Shown: positions 49,843 to 61,684 of the stretch, piece by piece
Position numbering within the stretch: the stretch's first letter is position 1
How the letters are laid out: the number at the start of each line of letters is the position of its first letter
DNA from: Cryptomeria japonica
Taxonomy: Eukaryota; Streptophyta; Pinopsida; Cupressales; Cupressaceae
Length of the DNA: 64,000 bases
Assembly (NCBI RefSeq): GCF_030272615.1
Contig: NC_081413.1
Span: 142,625,976-142,689,975 of the forward strand
Reading direction: 5' to 3'
The notes under the pieces: generated by a model
The model's input: the letters and a program-made list of their open reading frames with translations, nothing else
Database searches by the model: none
Told to the model about the DNA's origin: nothing
Made by a program: the position numbers and the translations under genes

Positions 49843-50862
49843 TCAAACCGGGAGACGAGCCTTCTTGTCTACCACATCTTCCTTTACAGCAACAAACACA
49901 ATGTCTTCATTCTCTTCATCTTCTAATTCCTCATCTGTGACACCTTCATCAACTGCCATAAAACAATTTCTCCGGTTTCCTCCCTTGAATTTCTTGGACC
50001 TTTCCGGTTTATCCTTGTTGTCACTATTAGGAAAGTTCATAGCAATATGTCCTATCTGGTTACAGGAGAAACATTTCAAAGGAAGCTTACCTTTGTATTT
50101 ACCAATCCCTTTTGGGAATCTCCTGGCTAGAAGAACTTCAAATTCCATCAGAAACTCTTCATCCTTCATTTCTCTATTCTGACTGGGTTCCCCACTAGTG
50201 CTAGCATCTTTTCCTTTTCTGGATGGTATGGCAAAAGCTTTAAAAGCTGATTCTGACTTTTGAAAACTACCATCAAAACTATTCAGCTCATAGGTTGTCA
50301 ACTTGGCTATGATGGAGTCCAAGGATGCCTTAGACTTGTCTATTGATCTCAGCTCCTGAATAGAAGCAACCCTTATTGCATAGACCAGTAACAGGGATCT
50401 CAAGACTTTACTTACCATAGTGGAATCTTCTATTTTGCCACCTGCACTCTTTATTTCTCCAACAACTATTTTGATTCTTATTCCATATTGTTGAATGGTC
50501 TCTCCTTGAACCATCTGCATGTCTTCAAATTTCCCTCTCAGGCTTTCTTCCTTAGCCTATTTTACATGCTCATCACCACCATAGATATTTTCAAGAGCAT
50601 CCCATACCTCTTTGGGGTTTTCCTTGTCCTGAACATCAATAAACTCAATGTCAGATAAACTACTGATGAGGGCTTCCATGACTTGCCCATTTTCTTGTAT
50701 CTCTCTCCTCTGGTCATCAGTGAGAGTACCGGTAGGAACAACATATACATTTTCAACATAACTCCAGTGTTGAACACCCATGCTTTTGATGAATATCTTC
50801 ATCCTGTCTTTCCATATACCAAAATTTTCCCTGTTAAACTTTGGACCTTCCCTTTTCATCAT
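49843..50862 (-). pseudogene. R5 gag and start of protease
   Basis: 50862-50557 starts MMKREGPKFNRENFGIWKDR, the N-terminal copia gag domain, and runs into a TAG after GGDEHVK; the frame goes on at once with AKEESLRGKFEDMQMVQGE to 49843. Near residues 240-255 is CFSCNQIGHIAMNFP, a CCHC knuckle whose last cysteine is phenylalanine. A frameshift near 49860 precedes WIIDSGYSHHMTG, the protease active-site box. Gag packages the RNA in virus-like particles. Confidence 0.9.
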
Positions 50863-50918
50863 TTGTCTAGGGTCTTTTCCTCAAGTGGTTAAGCTTACAG
50901 CACAGAGGACCTAGAGCA

Positions 50919-50930
50919 GCTCTGATACCA
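50919..50930 (-). promoter_or_regulatory. R5 primer binding site (initiator Met tRNA)
   Basis: Minus-strand TGGTATCAGAGC, perfect, two bases inside the 5' LTR. Confidence 0.93.
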
Positions 50931-50932
50931 AT

Positions 50933-52525
50933 TGATAACTCAGTGATGAACCACTAGTACCCAACCGATACTGAGATGGGGGGGTGAATTAGTACAAACA
51001 CCAATATAGTCCAAAACCGGTTTGACAACAAATACTCCAAAAGACTAACAAACATGGATACCGGTAAAATAGAGTGCAACCGGCAACATCCAGTATAGCC
51101 CAACCAATCATGAACTGGTCACTCAATAAGCTTTCCTCTTGGCTCAATACCATAGTATCATTATATTCTCGTACATAAACAAGTAAACTTAACCATAAGA
51201 TCTTCACAATAGTGAGTTCAATATGTTTTATAGACAGGTATAAAACATAGAACCTTCATGTGCTTAACAGGTAAAACAAAGCATCACAAGACAAAAGCAT
51301 TTCACATGACACACATATTTTTCACATGGAAACCCAACTAGGAAAAACCACAGTGGGGATGAATACCCACAAGCTACTTTTTGAACTCTTTAGAAGTCTG
51401 CTCTGTTAGGAGCCTTGTCCGGTTAAGGACATTACAATAGGTTCTGGTAGGAACCGATCTTGTTAGGGATCACTCAGTTAAGGGATACCTGATTAAGGGT
51501 TAAACCCGATAGGGTCACCTTGTTAGAGGATTTCAAGAACTCAATAGCTGAAAGGATCTCCTAAGCTTCTCAAGCTTCTCAAAACTCATTAGCCTCGAGT
51601 TACCCAGTTAAGGGATTTGAAACAAGCTGGTTAAGACCACCCGATTTAAGGGATTTTGAATCAAGCCAATTAAGGGTACCCTGTTAGGGGATTTTAGAAC
51701 TATTGAAGTGGTTAGAGGTCAATAGGTATTACAATGATCTGTTAACAACACTCAATGCTAATGCAGATCCATTTTGGCTCCTCTTCACCTTCTGCACATT
51801 CACTTTGTAGATATCTCTTCTCTCCTTTGGTCTGGCAAGAATCACGTATCAATTCCCTTGGATACACACTCACAACTTTTTCCAACAATCTCAGAAAGAA
51901 ACACAACATTGACCTTATAGGAAACATACAGGTTGGTAGCAAAAACCCTAATCCCTAAACCTATTAGGTTAAGCAATTCAAACGGTTCGATCCTGACCAT
52001 TGAATCATACTGCATTAAATGCAATAATCTTGAATCGATCTTAAGACATTCTCCATCGTCCATTATCCACCGTTTTCATGGCGGTTGATAACCCATCACG
52101 CATTATCACCATTTGACAGACTTTGCACTTTCCCAAGGTGGATAGGAATAGTCTTCTTCATGCAAGATCCTTCACGCGCATAGAGCTTACGTGGCAACAT
52201 GATCTGTCCTCCATCATACTGCTAACTCATCACATGAAGATTACTGATTGAGTCACTTGAGTTGCTCCAACCGGAAACCCTGAAGTGGAAGCTACCTACG
52301 AACCGGTAACCATACAATGCTTCCATGTGCCGGTTCACATAACTACATGCCGGTTCACCTTGAACAAATGTGCTGCTTCACTTTGGCATAAAAACCGGTT
52401 CATACATATGTTGGTTCCTCTCTCTTCACCTATCACATGTGCCGGTTCTCACCATGTCTCATATTGACATAAATGACAACATACAATATCATTATGTCTT
52501 CATGCCGGTTCACATAATGCCAACA
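50933..52525 (-). repeat. R5 5' LTR (right copy)
   Basis: TGATAACTCAGTG to ATGCCAACA. Very similar to 44963-46537, with a few substitutions per hundred bases and small indels, so R5 is younger than R2 or R3. In the shared hairpin this copy has CATGG opposite CCACA (51326-51352), so the stem is decayed here. Confidence 0.93.
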
Positions 52526-53617
52526 AAGCCAACCCCCATGAACTCACAGGTAAGAAAATAAATAAAAATCTAAACCCAAAACCAAAGAATATGTTGGCCA
52601 ATAAAAAATAAACAATTAAAATATATTTCTTACCAACCCATCTCAAAAACCAATGTAAAAATAATAAGATATTATTTAATTAACTTACCCAATAAATTCA
52701 ACCAATAGAATAAGAGGGTAAGTAGAAAGAATATATTAATTATCCCAAATTATAAAAAAAGAAATAATAATAATAATATTCATGGGTACAATTTATACAA
52801 AGCCCAATAAATAAATAAATGAAGGCTATAATAAGTTAAAGCCACAATAATAAATCAAAGGCTATTTATATAAATAAGTATTCTAATTAATAATAAAGTC
52901 TTTTCTTACCAAATGATAATATTAATTCCAAATCAATAATTATATAATATGATATAAAATCATTTATCCAATATTACTCTTTCTCAATTAATTATTTATC
53001 TTATTATTACCAACTATATATATATTTTATTATAAACTATATAAATCTATTCATTTAATTTAACATTGTTAAACTATATAACTCAATTAATTAATTAATA
53101 ATAGTTAAATCAAATAATAAACACAATACGCCATGCAAGATAACAAAGGGCAACTCAAGAGATCACTTGATACTTAACAACAACTCAAACAAAGACTGAC
53201 AAGGGTAATCAATCTTAAACCTAGAGTGTATAATGGGATTTTATGTGAACTCCAATCAAGTTGCCATTGGGATAAGACATGCTCAGACCTGTGAAGCCAG
53301 GTGGAGTCGATGTCTGGTACCTGCAAATCTTGTATCCACAAAGCCATGATGCAACATATACAATATATAATATAGGCAAGTGATAGAGAATTGCAATGGC
53401 ACATCCCGCTTGCAATGAGTGATGTGACATCAACCCTATCATGAAGACAGTAGAAGACACTCATAAACAATCAAGCAATATCATAATTGATCTCACATCA
53501 TGAATTAGGGTTAGTACATCATATAATATCATCAAATCAACATTAAGTAGACTAAGCTATAACAAAGAGATATATTGTTGTACAAAAGAGCTAGATGGCT
53601 TCGGGAGAGGCACTACA
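52526..53617 (-). repeat. R4 5' LTR (right copy), second segment
   Basis: Begins with the target duplication AAGCC and follows on from 44962. Aligns with 39652-40740 and ends GGCACTACA. ATTA-rich stretch near 52680-53110. Confidence 0.9.
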
Positions 53618-55643
53618 CATAACTCAAACACAATAAGACTCAAACATCACCAAGATTGCAAAACTAATAAACCAAGATGAAAAAATACATAAGAAAGTGA
53701 AGATAACACAAATATCCTAAAAAATAAACAACCAAACTCTAAAAAACCTCAATAGAAAATTATAGAGCCCGTAAACAAACCTTTGATCTAATCCAAATCG
53801 ACACGGACTTCAAAACTGAGTTGGAAATGAAAAAACTATGAAGTAGCACTTTTGCTACTTATTTTAGCCTATTTTTCACATACTCTGGCACATATACAAC
53901 TTGTTTTGGCTCATAGACAAATTAATCTAGCGTAAATGCAACTTCTTCTAGTGCATATGTTCTATGTTTTGGTGCTTGTGTTCTATGTTCTAGTGCATTT
54001 ACTATAGAGACTAAAAGAAAACACATAAACAACTTTGAGCCCACTAATGGGCTCCAGAACAACTCTAAATGCAAAAAATAACTCATATCTATTTGAGAAG
54101 AGAGTGTTTCCTACCTAGGAACCCAATTTGACATCCATAATACAAAAATTACAATCCACAAGACTACAAACAACAAAATAGATTCTTAAAGAAGTGAAAC
54201 CCAAACACTATTTACATCCAACCAACAAAAATACAAACCTAGAATTCTCCCAAAACTATAAAGACATCATTTACGCAACCATCAAATAATCTTTATTCAT
54301 TTTAAAGCTAAATATAGAACAAAAGATGATCGAGGAAGCCACCAACCTTGATAAAAGAGAATTTTGACAAAGAATTTGAGAAGAAAGACATGTCCACACA
54401 TTTAGTCCTTCACTCGACGATCAACCCACAACAAAAAAAACTTTATCCAATGCATACATAGCTACGAAGCTATTCAAAAATTGTTCAAAACCACTCTCAA
54501 CCATGCACAAGAAAAATCCTACAACCCAAAATCAAAATTTGCCTTTGAAATAAAAATGGAAATCCTCCAAAATACCACCTCCAATTTGATTTTCAAAAAA
54601 TAACTTGATCAAAAACTCCATCCCCATCAAGAAAAACCACCCCCTCAAAATGAAAACCATTTGAAAATTAAAAAACCACCATTTCCATATGCACCGAGGA
54701 CCCCATTTAGCAACTCCCCATGCGAACACGACCTCACTCCACACGAACATTTGAAACAAATGGTAATAATTAAATAATTACCAAACACACTCCAAAATAA
54801 CCATAAAATAAAAATAAGTAATTAACTCCACAAATAAACATAAATAATTTAATAACATGATTCACACAAAATAATAATAATATTAATTATAGGCAATCCC
54901 AAATAAATATATGTATATATAACATAATTAATTACCTGCACATAGGGTCATGCATAATAATATATTTATTATTGAGCTCAACCATAAATTATCATCTCAA
55001 ACATAAATATTAAATACATCATACTTGAACCACAAAAAACTAACAAGACGACTCAAGATAAACACTGGAACTGACAAGACATCGACTAGGTTTAGAGTAT
55101 GATAAGACCTTATGACACCTTCGATTAAATTCCATTGGGATTAGAGGCATGCCCATACCTGTGAGAGCGGGTGGAGTCAATGCTTAGTACCTACATCTTG
55201 CATAACACCAAACATTTGTACACCACATACATATAAACATAAAGTAAATAAACAGGTGAGAGAGAATCACAACATTGTACCCTTCTCATAAATGAGTAAC
55301 GTGACATCATCTCATTCACATGCATAGTAATAAGACAAGATGGCAACACAAAACATCATCAATGACATCAAAATCATATCTAATGTAAACATAAAATAAG
55401 GGTTAGCACATGGAAAAATATGATAATTAGTAAATATAAACCACATCACATGAGAATGAGTAAACATAAATAACCATATATAAACCCTAATATCATCATG
55501 GTCCTGAGCATAACATCATCCAACATAGAAATATAATGTATCCAAAAGTCACCATAGAGTATCTCAACATAAGAGTCTAAAAAATGTCCATAAGTATCTA
55601 TTAGATGCATCAAAACAAGAGTGTGTCACGAAAGGGAACTACA
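53618..55643 (-). repeat. R3 5' LTR (right copy), second segment
   Basis: Continues from 37018 and aligns with 27013-29891. Lacks the 1.2-kb microsatellite and keeps about 375 bp that the left LTR lacks. Ends GGAACTACA. Confidence 0.88.
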
Positions 55644-56487
55644 TAATATAAAATTCTTGTGAGGGTAATTTATTGAATTATGGCTTCCCATTCTTTAAAT
55701 AGCTCTAATGTTTATCTTATATTTGTCAACTTGTTTGTCCTATGTAGGTTTGGAATGTAAACATCTTTGGATCCCATCCCCACCTTGTCGATGATATTTG
55801 AGTTACGATCTACCATGACTCTCTTGAGATAGATTGCTTTGTGATTCATGTTCTTATGGATGAAATTTAGAAGGTAGACAAGGAATTTCCTAGTTTGTAG
55901 CAATTATTGAGTATGAAACTCTTGGCTAGTTAGGTTATCCCTCATATAGAGAATCTCAAGAGATTTCTAATTGATAATCTGGAAGGTATGTAATTTTGAT
56001 GTAGTCTATCCCACATAGTGGATACACATGTTATGTCATTAGCTAGTTGTGTAGAAATTCCCAATAATATGTCTCTTCAAAATGAAATGGAGATGCAGGT
56101 GTTGATACCCATGTTTACTTCTCCTATTCCAACATTCACTTCTTTTGTTGTAACTAGTTTTGCATAATTTACTAATAATGCCCACATTAGTTTTGGGGCT
56201 ACATGTGGAAATCCTATAAATCAATACAACTTTGTCTCACCTTCCTCTTGTCTCTATTTTACTTATCAAATAACTCATTTTCTTGTTTCTCAACACATTG
56301 TTAGCCAATTTCCTCCACACTTTTCTTACCAAAATGTCAATCACAATGTTTCCCAACCCATTGTTGTCTCCACTCCTTCATACTCAACCTATTCTCAAAC
56401 CACCTCATATGTTGATCCTGTCATTAACCAAATCTTGCAAAATGTAGCCTCTTTACAACAACACATAACATATTGTTAATAAATAAT
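55644..56487 (+). pseudogene. Gag-like fragment of a further retroelement
   Basis: From about 56060 the plus strand reads MSLQNEMEMQVLIPMFTSP, NNAHISFGATCGNPINQYNF, SQFPPHFSYQNVNHNVSQP and YVDPVINQILQNVASLQQHI. The low-complexity S/Y/Q/P-rich stretch then helix resembles the variable N-terminal part of a gypsy gag, but I could not place it in a family. Stops at 56166 and further upstream. It ends where a copia-type LTR begins. Confidence 0.4.
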
Positions 56488-57173
56488 GCTCTGAGACCAT
56501 AATCATTTAATCCATTTCCTACATAACACATGAGAGAAAAGAATGCATACAATCACTATTATGCAAAGATCAAATAGACAAGTCACAAGATAATAGAATG
56601 TATACGTTGGAAAAACCCTCATGAGGAAAAATCCCAACCTTCAAAAGAATTCATACTCCATTGTATTATTTAGCCATAAAGCAATACAAAGTACTTATAG
56701 AGTTACATTGAATACTCCTGAACTATCAAGCCCTCTAATGCATTCACATGTGTCCAAGCATGAATCCACACATCCCATGCCATCATCCACAAATGCAATC
56801 CTCCAAAGATCCCAATACAATGACAACTGAAAACCACCAGTCAATGTTAGCCACTAAACATGTGTTTGCTTTTATAGACTCGAGCTCACAAAAATACAAC
56901 CAAATGGTAAAGTAAAACCATCTGTGACAAAACCATGCAAACACAATACCATTGACCCCTCATTTAATATTGAGTACTAAGTTTTCACTTTTTAAATACT
57001 TTTCCCCAATTTTAAATAATTGCAATATAATATTACAATGTTATAGTATAACATCAAAGTGAGCCCTAGAATATTCCTATGGAATCTCTGCATGTTACAC
57101 ATCCATGTGAAACTCACATAATCAATAAAATATAACATTATTATGAAAGGTGTACAATACCTATTTCCCAACA
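56488..57173 (-). mobile_element. S6: copia-type LTR with primer site and polypurine tract on opposite sides
   Basis: Plus-strand GCTCTGAGACCA (56488-56499) is the complement of an initiator Met tRNA primer site with one change. It is followed by LTR-like sequence with a hairpin GTTGG/CCAAC (56606-56637), ending TTTCCCAACA at 57173. TTCTCCCACTTG, a polypurine tract on the minus strand, follows. No matching flanking duplication is seen. The start (about 56500) has lost its TG. Confidence 0.5.
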
Positions 57174-58370
57174 TTCTCCCACTTGTTGTATACATTATAT
57201 AAGGGTCAATCAATGAAATACAACATCATAGCCATACATGTAACCACACGAATCTCCAACATGCTCTCATGCTCCACCAAGATACCTGCAATAAAACCAA
57301 GTGACCACCATCTCAAGAAAGAAATCATCTCATCCTATAACATGCCACCTATGGAAGAAAAGTAACAAGCTAGGGTGAAGATGCACCAATCCAAGAATAT
57401 AGGCATCAAATCTAATGTGATAATGAAGGCTCCAAGCCATTGTTATAAAGTGAAAACCCACATGATTGGAAATGAAATCTACAACACATGCCAATACATC
57501 CAACCATCCATATCTCCTAGGTATAAAGTACATCAATAAACTCATGCCAACATCATATCAACCATAAAACCACAATAAAGCTCCCTCTATCAAAACATGT
57601 CAATGAAGTACATACAAATCCAGGAACTCTCACTGCATGGCTAATACCAATTCTGAAATTAAGCTCAAAGCACATCAAGTCTATGAATCAATGCTCATAT
57701 CAAGGTGTGATAAGTTAATCAAATCATAAAGTACCAAGAAGAATCAAAATTATTCACACATGCAACTCAAATGTTGCATACTCTCCCACAATATGTCACC
57801 ATCCTCGCAAATCATATGAACACGAATATCATGGAAGAAACCAAAGAATGAAGAGAGAGAACTTGTAAACCATAACATATCCTTCTACCTAGACCTCAAT
57901 GAAGCAACATTTAAGTATGATCATCCCCTTCACAACACCCCAAATAAAAATCCATTACAACACTAAAAACTACATTCAATCTCTTAGATTAAAAAAACAT
58001 ACATATCATGTAATGCCAACATGGATGTAAGCCTCATAACCAATAAGATCAAACTCAAAATTACCATTCTCGATGAAGGAAATCAGCCCACTAAACCATA
58101 TCCATATATCCTCATAATGATATCATAATAGAATCATATGCACAAGGAAATATCCAATGCCAAACATCTCTCAAATGAATCCTTGAGAACTAAAAATATC
58201 CATAGCTCAAGACCTATATGTATGAAATATAAGCATAAATATAATTCACCTAAAAGGAACAATGGGAAATACCTCTCAAGTAATAAATTGTTTAGTAGAC
58301 CAAGAGTGGGGAATGAGAATACTTATCAATATATCCAAATTATCATGACTCGCTCTAAGAATAATCTCCT
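57174..58370. other. Non-coding sequence downstream of S6, host of S7
   Basis: A-rich plus strand without coding motifs. It begins with the polypurine complement of S6, so is probably the internal region of that element. Its continuation after S7 is 59657-60242. Confidence 0.4.
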
Positions 58371-58549
58371 TGTAGCATCCTAAAATTGCGACACTTGCAA
58401 TTTTGACTGCATTTGGGTCTTCACGATGGCGACGCAACACTGAACCTGAATGGAAACCCCGAAACTTGCTCATGACATCAAAAACTGCATTTTTCCAGCA
58501 CCCTGCCTGATCCGTCCTTGCACCCTGTTGTCCCGGGAGGTGGGACCAG

Positions 58550-58635
58550 AGCACCCAGTGCCCTGGTCCTTCAGGACTAGGGCGCCCAGCGCCTTGGTCC
58601 CCCAGGACCATGGCGCCCAGCGCCCTGGTCCCTGG
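58550..58635. repeat. GC-rich palindromic tandem repeat in S7
   Basis: Three units of about 31 bp starting GCRCCCAGYGCCYTGGTCC. Each contains GGTCC...GGACC, and successive units place GGCGCC-type dyads, so the RNA can fold in several ways. Frames on both strands here come from the repeat. Confidence 0.75.
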
Positions 58636-58754
58636 CCCTATTTTGGGCCCGGTCTCCTATGGGACTTCGGGTCTTTTTGTTTGCAAATTGGAAAATAACA
58701 TTTCCTGGTCGGCCTAAGGTCGGGAAAATTAGTCTATTAACCCTAATTGGCAAG

Positions 58755-58762
58755 TATATATA
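58755..58762 (+). promoter_or_regulatory. TATA box of solo LTR S7
   Basis: TATATATA about 385 bp into the LTR, just after the GC-rich block and followed by CTACTTTTCCTCTCCC. Confidence 0.5.
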
Positions 58763-59656
58763 CTACTTTTCCTCTCCCATTTTGGTAGATGGAAAAGAGG
58801 AAGGACATATGTGGAAAAGGCGTGGAAACGATACTCAAACATTCAAGCATTCAAGCATTCAAACATTCCTTCAAGCAATTGATCATTCTAAGTCTCCATT
58901 CAAGGCTAAGTGTTGCATTCAAGACAAGGATTCAACCATTGAAGAGGAGATCACATACTACAACATACAACATACAACATACAACAACATCTATACCTTC
59001 GCACATAAGGATACAAACATCCTTACAACAAGGTATTAGTACTTGTTTTACATTACAATCATTGACATTTTACAGCATTTCTCATTTCTTGGTTAATTCC
59101 AAAACCGGGGTTTGACCTAAGGGCAAACCCCTAATCCCTAACCCCCCAATCATCTTCACTTTTCTATGTGTAGGTTGCAGGTACGCGGCTGAAATTGAAG
59201 ATCTGGAATCCTTGTGCAGAGACGAACAGATCCCCCTTCATTTCGCGGATTTTTCGGAGGACCGTGTGCACGCCGGGCGCCATCGTCTCGTCAACTTTTG
59301 CTCAAATTTGCAGGACAGCATCGTATCAACATTTTACTGCTAATTCCAGGTCCGCAGCTTCATCCTATATCCCTATCTCTATTTATAAGTGAATCTTTCT
59401 TGCTTCTACATGCATTTCTAGTTCAATCAATCTTTCTACATTCTTTACAAAAGAGGGTAGCCTTGCTATCACAACCCTTGAAACTCATTTAGAATCCAAT
59501 CTTGCATTGTGTAGGATTGGATCTTGTGGATTTCAACGCCTCTTTTGAATGTAAAGTCTCCCCTAAGTGAAAACCGTCAACCCTAGTAACCTCCCTTCTC
59601 TCTCCTTGGAGTTGGAAGAGGGGAGAGCAACTAGGGTTCAATTTTTCTGCTTTACA

Positions 59657-60242
59657 CTCCTCTCAATTTAATAGAAAGTAAAATCTCCTCAATCTTCCTG
59701 CTAAAACCATCGACCATCTCAACACATCTCTCAAATCACACGAGAATACCAACATCACCTATGTATCCATATATCCATGAGCATTTATAACCAATAAATC
59801 CATGTCAAACCCCAAATGCAACATACCACCATCATGAAGTAATCAAGAAAATGATCATGTAATCAATACAAAAAGAAGTTCCATCCAAGATCAATGTAGA
59901 AGATCCAATCTCAAGAACCCAAAATATAAAAATGATAACATGATCTAGCCATCTCCTCCTAGCAGATCACATGCTCCATATGAACACAAACATACCAAAT
60001 AGCTATACATGCCAAAACTCTAAACTAGTAATCAAGAGTATATCATGACATGATAGAAAACCATGATAACATGTAAAATGAAAGGATAAACCACACCTCA
60101 ACCAAAGACTCCAAGAATCCTCCAGGGATCCATGATGTCAACCATCCTCTACTAGTGAATAAGAACACCATCCTCCAACATGTAAACACTAAAGAAGAAC
60201 ACCCACCATCCAATGGTGAATCTACATCACTTCCAACAACTC
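59657..60242. other. Non-coding sequence between S7 and R6
   Basis: A-rich continuation of 57174-58370. TTCCAACA at 60231-60238, followed across R6 by a C-rich tract (CTCCCAC at 63585), looks like another LTR end plus polypurine complement, but I could not find its start. Confidence 0.35.
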
Positions 60243-61684
60243 TGATGTAGAGCATCCTAGAAAACCAATCACAAATCTAGGATCATGCTGATCCATCCAT
60301 ATTTCCATCATGATAAAAACTCATTAGAGGCATATTTCATCATACTTCAACAATCAATCAATCAAGAAAACATAAACTTAATCTAGGTATCAAACTTGCC
60401 AACTTGCTGTCCCCTTGGATAGACTTGTACAGAGAGGTCTATAACTCTCTAACTAGAAACTAGATATAAAAACCTCAATCCCTTCAGTCTGATCATGAAT
60501 AAATGGATTAAAAACAACATATCCAAACAATATCCACATCCAATGGTTAGATTAAAAGTTATGTCTGCTACATTGAGACCCATTTCTGTTGTCCCCAAAT
60601 AAAGCATGTGCATGCCTAGGCCGTCTAGGGCATCAAATATATTTCAAAAAAACAAACCCAAAATGATCCCAAACCAATTTCAAATGAAACCTTTTTGTAT
60701 TTAATCTCATAATATATAATCCATTAAATTTTCCAATAGTTTAATCATTATATAAAGACAAACCATTGCCTGCAACTCCATTGAAGACAGTTTAAAACTA
60801 GTTTTCACCAAAATCTTCATAACTTCCACAAATATAAACAAAAATGACTCAGACCAGAAGTAAAAGAAAGAGGATTCACATATCTTTCCAAAAAATCTAT
60901 TTATAGGTCATAATTATTCCATATGAGACCATACCATATGCTGCAACATGACTATTATAGGAAACCTCAAATCTGCAATCAACAACTTTCACCAAAAATT
61001 CCATAACTTCTTCATTTAAAAAAATAATCACTCCAAACCAAAAGGAAAAGAAATTAAATTCACATATATAACTATCCATTATATATATACAAAGGTTTCC
61101 ATGCCACACATGGTTGTACAAGGCCTGAAACCAACATAAAAACTTGAAAGCCAATCAAAATGACAATAGTAGAATGCACCAAAACGTATCAAAATGTTCT
61201 CCTTTCTTCCCTTTCTTCCCTTTCTTATTTGGAATGACCATACAATGCATTTTTATAGAATCTTGGTTAGTTTTGACCTTACAACTACCTCTCATAACCA
61301 ACTTTTAACCCCTTTTGCAACTTCTATTGCATTTTTGCAACTTTGCTTGACAACATTTTGTTGTCAAGTTGACAACTTTTACACTTTTGCACAAATGACT
61401 TCATGGCTTTATAAAAACCTTCAATATATGTCCAAATGACCATTTAAAAATATTATACATGGTTATTAAAATTTCAAGGGCCATTTCACAATTTTTAACC
61501 CATTTGACCAATTAAGACCTTAACTAGGACAATTTGACAACTTTTTACAAATGGCTCTAATTAGCCTTACATATTGATTCACCATGACTTAAAATGAACA
61601 TAAAAACTCAATTGTGATTGAGTTTACTCATGAATTGTATTTTATCTTCTTGTAGCCTCTTGGTTCTTAGGTACTCCTGCACCA
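60243..61684 (-). repeat. R6 3' LTR (left copy)
   Basis: Aligns with 62166-63581 throughout. It has a GCAACTT-containing piece near 61317-61345 (CTTCTATTGCATTTTTGC) that the right copy lacks, about 27 bp. TTCTTCCC is repeated three times at 61203-61225. Confidence 0.93.

Larger units (their letters stand above)
44963..52525 (-). mobile_element. R5: complete Ty1/copia element, youngest coding insertion
   Basis: 7,563 bp with LTRs of 1,575 and 1,593 bp, perfect 5-bp duplication aagcc (44958-44962 and 52526-52530), perfect initiator Met tRNA primer site, twin polypurine tracts and gag, protease, integrase, reverse transcriptase and RNase H in copia order on the minus strand. It has far fewer stops than the others, including an unbroken 389-codon RT frame, but at least seven stops, two frameshifts and altered integrase residues make it inactive. 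Confidence 0.95.
37019..53617 (-). mobile_element. R4: non-autonomous LTR element with 3.7-kb LTRs, host of R5
   Basis: Left LTR 37019-40740 (3,722 bp), internal region only 40741-42330 (1,590 bp), right LTR 42331-44962 plus 52526-53617. Removing R5 and its duplication, the right LTR is 3,719 bp, within 3 bp of the left. Ends TGTAATGCCC / GGCACTACA match R3. Flanks gatag (37014-37018) and cataa (53618-53622) each differ by one base from catag, which the left R3 LTR has at that site, so this is the eroded target duplication. No gag or pol motif is present; it must use proteins from another element, most plausibly an R3 relative. Confidence 0.9.
25610..55643 (-). mobile_element. R3: Ty3/gypsy element with giant LTRs, host of R4 and S5
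   Basis: Outermost element of the central nest. Left LTR 25610-29891, internal region 29892-35593 with gypsy gag-pol on the minus strand, right LTR 35594-37018 plus 53618-55643 after removal of R4. LTR ends are TGTAATGCCC and (G/C)ACTACA. A primer site at 35580-35591 and a polypurine tract just inside the left LTR (C-rich on plus, 29892-29902) fix the orientation. The flanking 5 bp (gaatt and taata) do not match, so the target duplication is lost or the ends recombined. All coding is eroded. Confidence 0.88.
58371..59656 (+). mobile_element. S7: GC-rich solo LTR
   Basis: 1,286 bp, TGTAGCATCCTAA to CTGCTTTACA, perfect duplication ctcct (58366-58370 and 59657-59661). Has a GC-rich tandem repeat at 58550-58635, TATATATA at 58755-58762, an ATTCAAGC/ATTCAAAC repeat at 58840-58880 and an (ACAACAT)n run near 58958-58990. 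Its base composition differs sharply from its neighbours. No other copy in the window. Confidence 0.85.

Noticed and set aside
25605-55648. Target duplication for R3
   Set aside because: Left flank gaatt and right flank taata do not match, so no duplication is claimed.
58276-58698. Overlapping frames on both strands in GC-rich DNA
   Set aside because: Created by the stop-poor palindromic repeat within the S7 LTR; no domain.
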